DNA of 64,000 nucleotides from Candidatus Zixiibacteriota bacterium (lineage in GTDB: Bacteria; Zixibacteria; MSB-5A5; WJJR01; JAJRUJ01). Position numbers and translations under genes: made by a program. The notes below the pieces were generated by a model. That model ran no database searches. It worked only from the letters and a program-made list of their open reading frames with translations, and was not told where the DNA came from. This document shows, piece by piece, positions 1-12,255 of this stretch; position 1 is the stretch's first letter; every line of letters begins with the position of its first letter. The stretch lies in assembly GCA_024277855.1 (NCBI GenBank), contig JAJRUJ010000101.1, positions 1 through 64,000 on the forward strand, given 5' to 3'.

Positions 1-1
1 C

Positions 2-2593
<2,592 letters not shown>

Positions 2594-2881
2594 CAGAAAG
2601 CCGCAGTGCAGTCGGGACACTGGCCGTTGATGCGGTACAATCCGGTATTGGCCCGGGACGGGAAAAACCCGTTGCAACTGGATTCAAAGGCGCCATCGCT
2701 GCCTTTGGAAAAATATATTTACAACGAAACGCGTTATACCATGCTCAAGCACGCCGATCCGGCGGCGGCGAAACGACTGCTGCGCGAGGCCGAAGCTGAT
2801 GTCAAAGAACGCTGGCGGACGTATGAATACTGGTCGAAGATGAACCGAGCCGATGGGGTGGAGGCAACAAACGATGGCTGA
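2594..2881 (+). pseudogene. nifJ: NifJ C-terminal segment, in frame after the premature TAA
   Basis: This stretch continues the nifJ frame with no further interruption. It encodes the family's C-terminal tail: SGHWPLMRYNP, then KNPLQLDSKAP, then YIYNETRY, which wraps the partner subunit in known PFOR structures. A GTG at 2606 could in principle start a separate 91-residue peptide, but no good ribosome binding site precedes it. It is best treated as the severed end of nifJ. Its last bases overlap the start of the next gene (ATG at 2874), as expected for translational coupling of an intact nifJ. Confidence 0.85.
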
Positions 2882-3878
2882 TTTGACCACGAAATATTTA
2901 GGGCTGACCCTGAGCAGTCCGCTGGTGGCCTCACCCTCGCCACAGTGTGAGGATATCGACAATATCAGGCAGATGGAAGATGCCGGCGCGGCCGCGGTCG
3001 TGTTGCATTCTTTGTTCGAAGAACAGATCCAACTGGAAAGTCTGGCGCTGGATACCCACCTATCCTATGGCGAACAGTACGCCGAGGCCATGTCCTATTA
3101 TCCGGATTTGAATACGACCCACCTGGGCCCGGACCTCTATCTCGAACATATCCGCAAGGCCAAGGAAGCTGTCGATATTCCGATTATTGGGAGCTTGAAC
3201 GGTGTTTCCACCGGCGGCTGGATCGAGTATGCCGAGAAATTTGCCCAGGCGGGGGCCGATGCCCTGGAACTAAACATGTATTTCATCCCCACCGACCCGA
3301 ATATCCCGGCTGCGGAGGTGGAGGAGATGTATTGCCGGTTGTTGCGGGACGTGAAGGCCGGTATCGATATACCGGTGGCGGTTAAACTCGGCCATCATTT
3401 TACGAGCATTCCCGACATTGGGCGCAAACTCAATGCCGAGGGCGCAGACGCTCTGGTGTTGTTCAACAGGTTTTATCAGCCGGATTTCGATCTGGAAAAG
3501 CTGGAGATCAAGTCGACGCTGACTTTAAGTTCGCCCTATGAAATCCTGCTGCGACTGCACTGGGTCGCAATTTTGCATGCACAGATTAAAGCCGACCTGG
3601 CGGTGACCGGTGGAGTACACGACCATATCGGGGTGTTGAAATCGATGATGGCGGGAGCAAAAGTCGCCATGATGACCTCGGCGATTTTACAAAACGGCAT
3701 CGGCCATTTTGCCCGGGTCAAACAAGACCTGGCCAATTGGATGGAAGATAAAGAGTATGATTCGATTACCCAGATGCAGGGCAGCATGAGTTACGGGAAA
3801 GTCGAAAACCCGGGAGCGTTCCAGCGCGGGAATTATATGAAAGTTGTCTCGTCGCATATCCTGCGCGACCTGCCCTGA
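2874..3878 (+). CDS. Dihydroorotate dehydrogenase-like protein
   Basis: A 334-residue FMN-binding TIM-barrel protein of the PyrD superfamily, beginning MADLTTKYLGLTLSSPLVASPSP. I chose ATG 2874 because GGTGGAGG lies about 9 bases upstream; it overlaps the nifJ tail by 8 bases. The conserved N-terminal strand (substrate-phosphate region), VAVKLGHHF and TGGVHDH are in place. This subgroup is commonly found beside PFOR and is distinct from biosynthetic PyrD, so its substrate may not be dihydroorotate. Coupling to nifJ suggests a role linked to pyruvate or ferredoxin metabolism, which is inference. Confidence 0.85.
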   Translation: MADLTTKYLGLTLSSPLVASPSPQCEDIDNIRQMEDAGAAAVVLHSLFEEQIQLESLALDTHLSYGEQYAEAMSYYPDLNTTHLGPDLYLEHIRKAKEAVDIPIIGSLNGVSTGGWIEYAEKFAQAGADALELNMYFIPTDPNIPAAEVEEMYCRLLRDVKAGIDIPVAVKLGHHFTSIPDIGRKLNAEGADALVLFNRFYQPDFDLEKLEIKSTLTLSSPYEILLRLHWVAILHAQIKADLAVTGGVHDHIGVLKSMMAGAKVAMMTSAILQNGIGHFARVKQDLANWMEDKEYDSITQMQGSMSYGKVENPGAFQRGNYMKVVSSHILRDLP

Positions 3879-3907
3879 CCGTTGCCGTACAACAGCGAAG
3901 ATTCCTT

Positions 3908-3942
3908 CCGGGTCGTAGTAGTATTTATGACCCGGTTTTTTT
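3908..3942 (+). terminator. Rho-independent terminator
   Basis: A 7-bp perfect stem CCGGGTC/GACCCGG (3908-3914 with 3929-3935) is followed by seven T residues. It closes the nifJ/dihydroorotate-dehydrogenase-like operon. Confidence 0.85.
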
Positions 3943-4115
3943 ATTAGGAGATTGTTCGGGCGGACGCAACATTGTCGTCAATATTCACGTAAGGCAGTAA
4001 AAAACGGCTGTTCGACGCAGTGAAATCCGTGTATTATCCGCAATGTTCCTTAGAAGTAACAGGGATGACCGAAGGGATACAAGCGGTGGGTTGTCATGTA
4101 TCGTGAGGAGGTAAC

Positions 4116-5249
4116 ATGGTGTGTAAAAGGACGCTGCTGGCGTTGGGGATGGTGTGTGTGATCACATCGATATCCACCCCGGCGCTCGCTCAGAAGTATG
4201 GAATTACTTCAAAGACGCTCGATAACGGCCTGGAAGTGATCGTCGTCGAGAACCACGGGGTGCCGCTGGCCACAATTGAAATCTGCGCGAAAAATGGCGC
4301 CTATACTGAGACACCCGAACTTGATGGGTTGTCCCATTTGTATGAGCACATGTTTTTTAAGGCCAACAAAGAAATTCCCAGCCAGGAACGGTATATGGAG
4401 CGCACGCGCGAGTTGGGGATGTCCTGGAATGGGTCGACCTCTGAAGAACGGGTCAATTATTTTTTCACGTTGCATAAAGATGATCTGGCCGCCGGGCTGA
4501 AATTTATGAATGACGCCATCCGCTATCCGCTCTTTCTAAACGAAGAGCTGTTGCGGGAACGGCAAGTGGTAATCGGTGAGTTCGATCGTAACGAGGCCAA
4601 CCCGTTTTTCCACCTGATCCGGGCCATCGGCAAAGAGATGTGGTATAAGTATTACAGCCGCAAAAATGTGATTGGCGACCGTGACACGATTCTGGCCGCC
4701 GACCAGACAAAACTCCGGCTGATCCAGTCGCGCTACTACATTCCCAACAACTCGGCTTTGATCATTGCCGGAGATGTAAACCCGGACGATGTGTTTGCCC
4801 GGGTCGAGGCGATGTTCGGTGATTGGGAACGCGGCGATAATCCGTTTGAGAAATATCCTATCCCCCAACATCCGCCGCTGACTGAGGACAAGACGGTCGT
4901 GGTCACTCAGCCGATCAATTTTGTTATTCTGCAACGGTCGTGGCAGGGGCCGAGTATACGGGATGATGTGGCCAGCACTTTTGCCGCCGATGTTTTTTCG
5001 TTCATTCTCGGCCAGCCCGATTCGAAGTTTCAAAAGAACCTGGTCGACGCCGGTCTGGTTGACGGCATAGGTTTGGGCTACCAGTCGCTGGTGCATGTCG
5101 GACCGATTACCATGACGTTGCGTACGTCGGTCGATCGCTACGAGCAGGCCAAAGCGGCCATCGACGCCGAAATCGCAAAGTTCGATGAACCGGACTATTT
5201 CACCGACGAACAAATCGAGTTCGCCAAAAACCAACTGGAGATTTCATAA
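4116..5249 (+). CDS. M16 family zinc metallopeptidase, catalytic subunit, cut by in-frame TAA
   Basis: A secreted insulinase/pitrilysin-type peptidase. Residues 1-25 form a signal peptide ending in PALAQ. The inverted zinc motif HLYEH (HxxEH) lies near residue 73, with the downstream glutamate region ERQVVIGEFDRNEANP. The start ATG follows GAGGAGG. The frame stops at TAA 5247-5249 after NQLEIS, but reading the same frame onward gives another 74 codons of convincing M16 sequence up to 5474. The stop is therefore premature. Family members of this type are around 440-460 residues, which matches the sum of both parts. It forms a pair with the next gene, the non-catalytic partner. Confidence 0.85.
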   Translation: MVCKRTLLALGMVCVITSISTPALAQKYGITSKTLDNGLEVIVVENHGVPLATIEICAKNGAYTETPELDGLSHLYEHMFFKANKEIPSQERYMERTRELGMSWNGSTSEERVNYFFTLHKDDLAAGLKFMNDAIRYPLFLNEELLRERQVVIGEFDRNEANPFFHLIRAIGKEMWYKYYSRKNVIGDRDTILAADQTKLRLIQSRYYIPNNSALIIAGDVNPDDVFARVEAMFGDWERGDNPFEKYPIPQHPPLTEDKTVVVTQPINFVILQRSWQGPSIRDDVASTFAADVFSFILGQPDSKFQKNLVDAGLVDGIGLGYQSLVHVGPITMTLRTSVDRYEQAKAAIDAEIAKFDEPDYFTDEQIEFAKNQLEIS

Positions 5250-5474
5250 ATTTTCGGACGGGAACGCGCCGACCAGTTCGCCCACACCCTGTCTTTCTGG
5301 TGGTGTACCGGCGGTCTGCAGTATTACCTTGACTATATTGACAACCTGCACAAGGTCTCGCGGGAAGACATCTACCGCTATGTGCAGACATACATCAAAG
5401 GTAAACCGGCGGTGACCGGGGTGCTGTTGTCCGAAAACGACCAGGCGAATCTGAAAATCGGGGAGGCGAACTGA
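5250..5474 (+). pseudogene. C-terminal part of the M16 peptidase after the premature stop
   Basis: In frame with 4116-5249. The translation starts IFGRERADQFAHTL and contains a typical M16 segment (FWWCTGGLQYYLDY, then VSREDIYRYVQTYIKG). The natural stop is TGA at 5472-5474, which overlaps the ATG of the next gene in a TGATG junction. This arrangement implies that the full-length frame was the translated unit. No good independent start is visible. Confidence 0.8.
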
Positions 5475-6781
5475 TGAAACGTCTTGCCCAAGCAACGATG
5501 GTGGTGGGAATGGTTTTGTTTATGTCCGCCAATGGACTGGCTGTCGAAAAATTCGAAGTCGACGGCATCGAGGTAATTGTCAAAACAAATACCGCCAATG
5601 AGATCATTGCGGCTGATTTATATCTCAAAGGCGGTACGGCATATTACGGAACCGACCTGGCCGGAATCGAGGAAGCGCTTTTCAGTGCTGCGATGGAAGG
5701 CACCAAAAATTATCCGAAGGATAAACTGCGTTCAGAGCTTGCGCGGATGGGGACGAGCATCAGTTCGAGTGCCGGGCATGACTATACGTCGGTCAACATG
5801 CAGTGCCTGAAACGATATCTTGATGATTCGTGGAAGATTTTTGCCGATGTCGTCGTCAATCCACTGCTGGATTCAGCCGATGTTGAATTGGTGACGGAGC
5901 GGCAACTCAATGATATTCGTCAGACCGAGGCCGACCCGGACGGATATGCCCGGATTATCGGCGAACGGCTGTTCTTTCGCAATCATCCTTATGCCGTCTC
6001 ACCCAGCGGTACCGAAGAGACAGTTGCCGCGCTCAATGCCAAAGTGCTGAAGGATTATCAACAAAAACAAATCAACCGTGCGCGGCTGCTGGTCGTATTT
6101 GTCGGCGACGTGGACAAGGAAACCGCCACTCGGCTGGTCAAGGCCGGCCTGGGCGCCCTGCCCGCGGGATCTTATTCGGCTCCCGCCCTGCCGACGCCGG
6201 GGGGAATGACCGGAGTCGAAAATACTCTGGAGGCGCGCGAACTGCCAACTGTGTATGTCCGCGGATATTATCCCGCCCCGTCACCGGACAATATCGAGGA
6301 CGCGATCCCGATGTTTGTCGGGCTGGACATCCTGCGCGACCGGTTGTTTAAGGAAGTTCGTACCAAGCGCAATTTGACCTATGCCGTGTCATCATCAATG
6401 GCCAATCGTCGGACTAATTATGGTCTGCTCTATGTGACCTCGACTGATCCTGCGCAGGCGGTTTCGGTGATGCTCGATGAAGTCGAACGCATTCAGACTG
6501 AACCCGTCCCTGAAAAGGATCTGCGTGATAAGATAAAGGTCTTGACCACTGAGACCTTAATGGCCGAGCAGACCAACAGCAGTCAGGCCTCCCGGTTGGC
6601 TCTCTATGAACTGAACGGTCAGGACTGGGAATTGGCCGAAAAGCGGATGGAGCTGATTCAAAAAGTCACCCCCGAAGAGATCCAGCGGGTGATGAAGAAG
6701 TATGTCAATAATGTAAATTTCTGCGTCCTGGGAGATACCACTGCGGGACGGGCCATGCTCGATGCGGTCGCCGCTCGTTAA
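5474..6781 (+). CDS. M16 family peptidase, non-catalytic partner subunit
   Basis: A 435-residue protein with a signal peptide (through NGLA, about residue 22). At the position where the catalytic subunit has HxxEH this protein has GIEEALFSAAMEG, so the zinc ligands are absent. That is usual for the regulatory half of bacterial M16 heterodimers. The later region RDRLFKEVRTKRNLTYAV is the conserved R/Y substrate-binding part of M16 C-domains, which the partner supplies. It overlaps the upstream gene by one base, so the two are translationally coupled. GGGGAGGCG provides the ribosome binding site. Confidence 0.88.
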   Translation: MKRLAQATMVVGMVLFMSANGLAVEKFEVDGIEVIVKTNTANEIIAADLYLKGGTAYYGTDLAGIEEALFSAAMEGTKNYPKDKLRSELARMGTSISSSAGHDYTSVNMQCLKRYLDDSWKIFADVVVNPLLDSADVELVTERQLNDIRQTEADPDGYARIIGERLFFRNHPYAVSPSGTEETVAALNAKVLKDYQQKQINRARLLVVFVGDVDKETATRLVKAGLGALPAGSYSAPALPTPGGMTGVENTLEARELPTVYVRGYYPAPSPDNIEDAIPMFVGLDILRDRLFKEVRTKRNLTYAVSSSMANRRTNYGLLYVTSTDPAQAVSVMLDEVERIQTEPVPEKDLRDKIKVLTTETLMAEQTNSSQASRLALYELNGQDWELAEKRMELIQKVTPEEIQRVMKKYVNNVNFCVLGDTTAGRAMLDAVAAR

Positions 6782-6812
6782 TTGACCAGCTATTTGCCTA
6801 TCAGATAGGACC

Positions 6813-6842
6813 CGGCCGGGCTACTTGCCCGGCCGTTTTTTT
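6813..6842 (+). terminator. Rho-independent terminator
   Basis: CGGCCGGGC pairs with GCCCGGCCG (6813-6821 with 6827-6835) across a short loop and is followed by seven T residues. It ends the M16 peptidase operon. Confidence 0.88.
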
Positions 6843-6975
6843 GTTAGTTTTTTGTGATACTGTAGTGTTTATAACTTCGCCAACATTTGCGCCCGCATAA
6901 CACTTTGTGGTATAAAAAGATATGAAAATAAACAGCCATAATAAAAAAACCACCCAAATTACAAACAATAATTTA

Positions 6976-7007
6976 ATATTATCGTATTTAAGAGAATATG
7001 ATAATAT
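6976..7007. promoter_or_regulatory. Extended palindromic operator upstream of the ArsR-rhodanese gene
   Basis: Arms ATATTATCGTATT (6976-6988) and AATATGATAATAT (6995-7007) are complementary at 12 of 13 positions around a 6-base centre, within a very AT-rich 150-bp tract. The right arm ends 25 bases before the start codon of the regulator. Size, symmetry and position fit an ArsR/SmtB-family operator overlapping the promoter, suggesting autorepression. The assignment is from position and symmetry only. Confidence 0.7.
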
Positions 7008-7032
7008 AAAGAGATGAATATAGGTCAATTCG

Positions 7033-7707
7033 ATGAAAACAGATGAAGATATGCGGGCCTTTAAAAACCGCCTGTTTGAACAATTAGGAATCCTGGGCGG
7101 GGCGTTTTCCAGCCCTAAGCGGTTGGAATTACTTGACATCCTCTCGCAGGGCGAACGGACGGTCGAAAATTTGGCCCGACAGACCGGGCTTTCAGTATCT
7201 AATGTCTCACAACATCTCCGTATACTAAGAAACGCGCGGCTGGTAAAATCAACCAAGGACGGGCTTTATGTACATTACAGTGTTGCTGACCCGGAAATCA
7301 TCGCTTTCTGGGGCAGTTTCCGCTCACTGGCAGTCAGCCATCTTGCCGAAATCCGGGAGGCCATCCGGGCGAATCTTGATGACCAGGATGAGTTGACCTC
7401 ACTGGAGACCAAAGAGTTACAAAAATTGTTGGCTGCAGGCGAGGTCATTCTGCTTGACGTTCGCCCCAGCGAGGAATATGAAGCCGGCCATCTCCCCGGT
7501 GCCCTCTCGGTCCCGTTGGACAAATTGCGCGAGAAGCTTGACGAGCTTCCGCGTGATCGTGAAATTATTGCCTATTGCCATGGCCTATACTGCGTGATGG
7601 CACTGGAAGCGGTCAAGATTTTGCGCGAAAAGGGATTTAAGGCGCGACGGTTCGAGACCGGCCTGCCGGAATGGCGGGCGATGGGCCTGCCTGTAGAGGA
7701 AGAGTAA
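7033..7707 (+). CDS. ArsR/SmtB-type HTH regulator fused to a rhodanese domain
   Basis: A 224-residue two-domain protein. Residues about 10-105 are an ArsR winged helix (LSVSNVSQHLRILRNARLV recognition region). Residues about 125-220 are a rhodanese domain with the active-site loop CHGLYCVMA, which carries two cysteines four residues apart. Rhodanese-linked ArsR proteins respond to sulfane sulfur or persulfide in characterised relatives, and the second cysteine could allow a di- or polysulfide bridge. The gene heads an operon with an RND pump, a LolA-like protein, a beta-barrel and a DUF2892 protein, and an operator-like palindrome lies just upstream. Confidence 0.9.
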   Translation: MKTDEDMRAFKNRLFEQLGILGGAFSSPKRLELLDILSQGERTVENLARQTGLSVSNVSQHLRILRNARLVKSTKDGLYVHYSVADPEIIAFWGSFRSLAVSHLAEIREAIRANLDDQDELTSLETKELQKLLAAGEVILLDVRPSEEYEAGHLPGALSVPLDKLREKLDELPRDREIIAYCHGLYCVMALEAVKILREKGFKARRFETGLPEWRAMGLPVEEE

Positions 7708-7767
7708 GCACACTCCATGACTGAGGACACAAATAATCCCTTGATTTGCAAACAATTAACGTAAAGG

Positions 7768-10137
7768 ATGAATATGGGAAACCCCAAACACAAACTGGTG
7801 AGATTCGCGGTCGATCATCCCAAAATTGTGGTGATCGTCTCGTTGCTCATTACGATTGCGCTGGCGATTCCGATCCCGACGGCGGTGATCGATACCGACC
7901 CGGAGAATATGCTCAACAAGGATGAACCGGTCCGCGTGATAAATGACCGGATCAAAGAGGAATTCAACCTTGCTGATTACCTGGTTGTGGGATTCACCGG
8001 CGAAAACGACCTGCTGACCGAAGATTTTACCGAGCGGTTGAGCCTATTAGTGGAGCGCATTGAAGAGATGGAAGGCGTGGTCGCCGAGGATATTCTTGCT
8101 CCATCGACTGTCGATGATATTTATCGCACACCTGACGGCGCGCTGGTAGTCGGCGGGTTGACCGACAAACGCACGGGCTGGGAAACCCAGCCGTCGATTG
8201 CCGCGAAGATCGCCGAAAATCCGATCCTTCGCGGCAAACTGGCCTCGGTCGACGGCCGTGCGGTCGCCTTATATATTCCCCTGGAAGCTAAGAGATTTGC
8301 TTTTCCGGTAAGCGAACAGATCAAAACGGCGATGGCTGAAATCGGCGGCTTCAACAACTACTATATTACCGGCCTGCCGGTCGCCCAGGAAACCTTTGGC
8401 AAGGAAATGTTCAAGCAGATGGGTTTCTCGGCGCCGATGGCCGGGCTGCTGATTTTTCTGCTGATGCTGGCGTTTTTCCGCAGGATTCGGGTCGTGCTGG
8501 CTCCCATGATTATCGCGGTAATGACGGTGATCTGGACGATGGGTTTGTTGATCCTGCTTGGTTATCCCGTGCACATTATGAGTTCGATGATCCCGATCTT
8601 TCTGATGCCGATCGCGGTATTGAACTCGATCCATATTCTTTCGGAATTCCACGAGCGCTATCAAAAATCGAAGTCACAGCGGGTCGCCATCACCTCCACG
8701 ATGAACGAGTTGTACGGCCCGATGATTTTCACGTCGCTGACTACTGCCGTCGGTTTTGCTTCCCTGATGTCGGCTTCGATTCCGCCGGTCAAAGTATTCG
8801 GCGCTTTTGTCGCTTTTGGCGTGGCGGTGGCTTGGATTTTATCGGTAACGTTCAACCCGGCCTACGCAGTACTGCTTTCGAAAAAGACGCTGTCCAAATT
8901 TGGACGCCTGGATGAGGGTAAATCCTTGCTTGGTCGTTTCCTGCCGGCAGTGGGCCGTTTTGCGGTCAAAAATCGTTGGCCGGTGCTGGCGGTGACTGTG
9001 ATTGCCCTGACCATCGCGGCATATGGGATTTCAAATATCGTGGTCAATGATAATCCGACCAAGTGGTTTAAGAAATCTCATCCGATTCGGATCGCCGAAC
9101 AGGAACTGGGCCGTCATCTTGCCGGAACATACATGGCCTACCTGGAGTTCGACGCAACCGACACTGAAGATGAGTCGGTAAAAACCCCCGAGACCCTGCG
9201 CTTGATGGAGGGGCTTCAACGTCGGCTTAGCCTGCTGCCGCAGGTCGGCGCAACGACCGGGATCACTGATATCGTCAAAAAAGTCCGCTACGAATTGAAC
9301 AATGGCGATTCGACGGCCTATGCGGTTCCCGACGGCGCCAAAGAGATCGCCCAGGAATTGTTCCTCTACGAGGTTGCCGGCGGCGATCCGGAAGATCTGT
9401 ATAAGTTTATCACCCCCGACGGCGATAAAGCGGTAATGTGGATCCAATTAAAAAATGGAGACAACACCGCGGTCGAAGAGGTGGTCCGGGCCACCGAAAA
9501 GTATTTTGCCCTCAATCCCCCTCCGGCCGAGATGAAATTCGACTGGGGCGGCCTGACCTATATCAATGTAATCTGGCAGGACAAGATGGTCGTCGGGATG
9601 CGCAATGCGCTTTTAGGGTCATTTGTGGTTGTCTTGTTGATGATGATCTTCCTCCTGCGCTCGTTCGTTCTCGGCCTGATCTCGATGATCCCGCTGACGG
9701 TGACCATCGCCCTGGTTTACGGCCTGGTCGGCCTGACCGGACGGCCCTATGATATGCCGATCGCCGTGCTTTCCTCGCTGACCCTGGGCTTGTCGATCGA
9801 TTTCGCGATCCATTTCCTCAAACGCGGCCAGGAGATATATAAGCAAATCAAGAACGTACGGCAGACGATCACCGAATTATTTAAAGAACCGGCCCGAGCA
9901 ATCGCCCGCAACATCGTCGTAATCGCCCTGGGATTCGTTCCGTTGTTATTCTCTAATTTGGTACCATATGTGACAGTCGGCGCTTTTTTCCTGGCGATTA
10001 TGGCGCTTTCCGGAGCGGCGACATTCCTGATCCTGCCCGGGCTGATCAGTCTCGGCGGCAAAAATATCTTCTGGCCCTGGGGTGCACGGAAACAAACCTG
10101 GACTGAACGTGCCCCCGGAGAAACCACTACACTGTAA
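7768..10137 (+). CDS. RND superfamily (MMPL/Patched-type) exporter
   Basis: A 789-residue inner-membrane protein with the duplicated layout of hydrophobe RND pumps: TM1 at about residues 18-38, a periplasmic domain, a block of helices (about 215-380), a second periplasmic domain and a final helix block (about 610-770). The conserved GLSIDFAIHFLKR motif in TM10 marks the proton relay region. The closest relatives handle lipids, sterol-like molecules or other hydrophobic cargo. Its position between a persulfide-type regulator and a LolA-fold protein with a beta-barrel suggests a dedicated envelope export route. The cargo is unknown. Confidence 0.88.
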   Translation: MNMGNPKHKLVRFAVDHPKIVVIVSLLITIALAIPIPTAVIDTDPENMLNKDEPVRVINDRIKEEFNLADYLVVGFTGENDLLTEDFTERLSLLVERIEEMEGVVAEDILAPSTVDDIYRTPDGALVVGGLTDKRTGWETQPSIAAKIAENPILRGKLASVDGRAVALYIPLEAKRFAFPVSEQIKTAMAEIGGFNNYYITGLPVAQETFGKEMFKQMGFSAPMAGLLIFLLMLAFFRRIRVVLAPMIIAVMTVIWTMGLLILLGYPVHIMSSMIPIFLMPIAVLNSIHILSEFHERYQKSKSQRVAITSTMNELYGPMIFTSLTTAVGFASLMSASIPPVKVFGAFVAFGVAVAWILSVTFNPAYAVLLSKKTLSKFGRLDEGKSLLGRFLPAVGRFAVKNRWPVLAVTVIALTIAAYGISNIVVNDNPTKWFKKSHPIRIAEQELGRHLAGTYMAYLEFDATDTEDESVKTPETLRLMEGLQRRLSLLPQVGATTGITDIVKKVRYELNNGDSTAYAVPDGAKEIAQELFLYEVAGGDPEDLYKFITPDGDKAVMWIQLKNGDNTAVEEVVRATEKYFALNPPPAEMKFDWGGLTYINVIWQDKMVVGMRNALLGSFVVVLLMMIFLLRSFVLGLISMIPLTVTIALVYGLVGLTGRPYDMPIAVLSSLTLGLSIDFAIHFLKRGQEIYKQIKNVRQTITELFKEPARAIARNIVVIALGFVPLLFSNLVPYVTVGAFFLAIMALSGAATFLILPGLISLGGKNIFWPWGARKQTWTERAPGETTTL

Positions 10138-10151
10138 GAGGAGGTTGTCTC

Positions 10152-10952
10152 ATGAAACAAATGTTGAGTACACTGGTTATCGTGCTGCTTTTGGCCGGTG
10201 GTACGGCCTGGGCCCAACAAAACCCGGCGGAAAAGCTGATGACCGATTCGCATCTGGCATACTATTATGCCGGTGACGGCGGCAGCGCCAAGGTGAAGAT
10301 GGTCCTCACCAATAAAAAAGGAAAGACCCGCGAACGCGAGTTCTGGATGCTGCGCCGCGATATCAAGGACCTAGGCAATCAGAACTACTACACCTATTTC
10401 ACCAAGCCCGGCGACGTGGCCGGTACCGCATTTCTGGTACACAAACATGCCGAGGGAAACGATGACCGCTGGCTGTATATCCCGGCAATTGATCTGGTCA
10501 AGCGAATTGCCGCCGATGACCGCAGTTCGTCGTTCGTCGGGTCGGATTTCAGTTATGAGGATGTTTCCGGACGACTGCCGATTTTGGATAACCATGAGAT
10601 CGTCGGCGCGGACTCGGTTATGGGACGGGCGACGATCGAAGTCAAAAGCACGCCCAAAGACGCCAAAACCGCCGAATGGGCTTATCGCCTGTCCTGGATC
10701 GACAACGAAACGAAGCTCCCGCTGAAAGAGGAGTATTTCAACAAAAAAGGTGTCGCGATCCGACGTTTTGAAGCCGGCAAAATCGAAACAATCGAGGGTT
10801 TCCCGACCGCGGTCGAACGGACGATGTACAATCTTAAACGCAAGCAACACACGACGATCAGTTTCGGCGAGATCAGCTATAAGACACCGATGAAGGCCGA
10901 CGAATTTAACGAGCGGCTGTTGAAAAACCCACCGCGCGAATACACGAGGTAA
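10152..10952 (+). CDS. Outer membrane lipoprotein-sorting (LolA-like fold) protein
   Basis: A 266-residue exported protein with a signal peptide cleaved after about TAWAQ (residue 22), followed by a LolA-like beta-sheet domain of the family annotated as outer membrane lipoprotein-sorting protein (conserved REREFWMLRRDIKD, WLYIPAIDLVKRI, FVGSDFSYEDV). Proteins of this family regularly sit next to MMPL-type RND pumps and are thought to carry hydrophobic cargo through the periplasm. GAGGAGG precedes the ATG. It is 14 bp after the RND gene and 5 bp before the barrel gene, so surely cotranscribed. Confidence 0.88.
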   Translation: MKQMLSTLVIVLLLAGGTAWAQQNPAEKLMTDSHLAYYYAGDGGSAKVKMVLTNKKGKTREREFWMLRRDIKDLGNQNYYTYFTKPGDVAGTAFLVHKHAEGNDDRWLYIPAIDLVKRIAADDRSSSFVGSDFSYEDVSGRLPILDNHEIVGADSVMGRATIEVKSTPKDAKTAEWAYRLSWIDNETKLPLKEEYFNKKGVAIRRFEAGKIETIEGFPTAVERTMYNLKRKQHTTISFGEISYKTPMKADEFNERLLKNPPREYTR

Positions 10953-10957
10953 CGACA

Positions 10958-12223
10958 ATGCGTAACGTCCTGATTGCAATGATGCTAACCTTGCTGATGT
11001 CGGCAACCGCCTGGTCCCAGCCAATCATCGGGGGATTTGTCGAGGCCAACCAAGCCGTCCGCGTGGAACAAAACGAGGCGCTGGACGCTGTGGAAAATAG
11101 TGATCTCGGCGAACGCGAGTACCCGCGCAGTGAATTTCGGGCGCAATTGACGGTGAGGGACGCAGCCGATGCCGCGTCGTTCTTCCTCCGGGTCGATGTG
11201 GTCTCCGAGGGCACCGATAATTCCGGGACCGCGATCGACCTGCGCGAGGCATATCTGAAACTTTACCTGCTCGACTGGCTCGACATTAAGGTTGGTCGAC
11301 AGGTGGCAACCTGGGGCACCGGCGATTTAATCTTCGCCAACGATCTGTTCGCCAAAGACTGGGAGGCCTTCTTCACGGCACTGGACGACACCTACCTGAA
11401 GCCACCGCAGGATTTGCTTCGGTTGAGTTTTTATCTCGGTGGGATCACCGCAGAAGTGGCCACCTCACCGCATTTCACGCCGGATAACCTGCCCGACGGG
11501 ACAAGGTTGTCGGTGTATAATCCGTTTGTCGGCGTGGCGGTAGACGTCGAGATGGCGCCGGCGATTGACGAGCCGCTGCGCTCTTTACGCAATGGCGAGG
11601 TGTTTGCCCGAACATACGGTAGTATGGGCAGTGCCGAGTGGGCGCTCTATGGGTATAAGGGTTTCTGGCCCACGCCGCAGGGCGCAACAACGACCGGGAT
11701 GCTGTACTATCCCCGGATGTGGTCGCTGGGGGCGAGCTACCGCCGGCCGGTCGGCTCGATGTTGGTACATGCCGAGGGCGCGGCGTATATTTCGCAGGAC
11801 GATCCTGACGGCGATGATCCGATGATCGCCAATTCGCAACTGCGCGGGTTTGTCGGCACAGAGAAATCGTTGGGCAATGACTGGACACTCGGCGGACAGT
11901 ATTATGCCGAGTATATGCTCGATTATGATAAGTATCAGGCGGGGTTGAGGCCCGGCGGCGTCGAGTTCGACGAGTTGCGGTCGACGGTTACTGTCCGGGT
12001 CACCAAGTTTATACTCAACCAAAACCTGCAATTTTCCGGTTTCGCCTACTGGGGACTTTCGGACAGTGACTGGCACCTGCGGCCCTCAATCAGCTACAAA
12101 TTGACCGATGAAGTCAATTGGACACTCGGCGCCAGTCTGGTCGGCGGTGACAAACCGTACACGATGTTCGGGCAGTTCCGGGACAATTCGAATGTTTTCA
12201 CCCGGGTGCGGTATAGTTTCTGA
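10958..12223 (+). CDS. Outer-membrane beta-barrel protein (DUF1302/porin-like)
   Basis: A 421-residue protein with a signal peptide (through TAWSQ, about residue 21), then alternating amphipathic strands throughout. It ends in YSF, the aromatic C-terminus recognised by the BAM machinery. Segments such as LREAYLKLYLLDWLDIKVGRQ resemble DUF1302/alginate-export-like barrels that accompany MMPL-type RND pumps. With the preceding two genes it would provide inner membrane, periplasmic and outer membrane parts of one transport path. The exact family assignment is uncertain. Confidence 0.82.
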   Translation: MRNVLIAMMLTLLMSATAWSQPIIGGFVEANQAVRVEQNEALDAVENSDLGEREYPRSEFRAQLTVRDAADAASFFLRVDVVSEGTDNSGTAIDLREAYLKLYLLDWLDIKVGRQVATWGTGDLIFANDLFAKDWEAFFTALDDTYLKPPQDLLRLSFYLGGITAEVATSPHFTPDNLPDGTRLSVYNPFVGVAVDVEMAPAIDEPLRSLRNGEVFARTYGSMGSAEWALYGYKGFWPTPQGATTTGMLYYPRMWSLGASYRRPVGSMLVHAEGAAYISQDDPDGDDPMIANSQLRGFVGTEKSLGNDWTLGGQYYAEYMLDYDKYQAGLRPGGVEFDELRSTVTVRVTKFILNQNLQFSGFAYWGLSDSDWHLRPSISYKLTDEVNWTLGASLVGGDKPYTMFGQFRDNSNVFTRVRYSF

Positions 12224-12255
12224 CCCAGCCGGTCAACTCAGAAAGGATAATTCAG

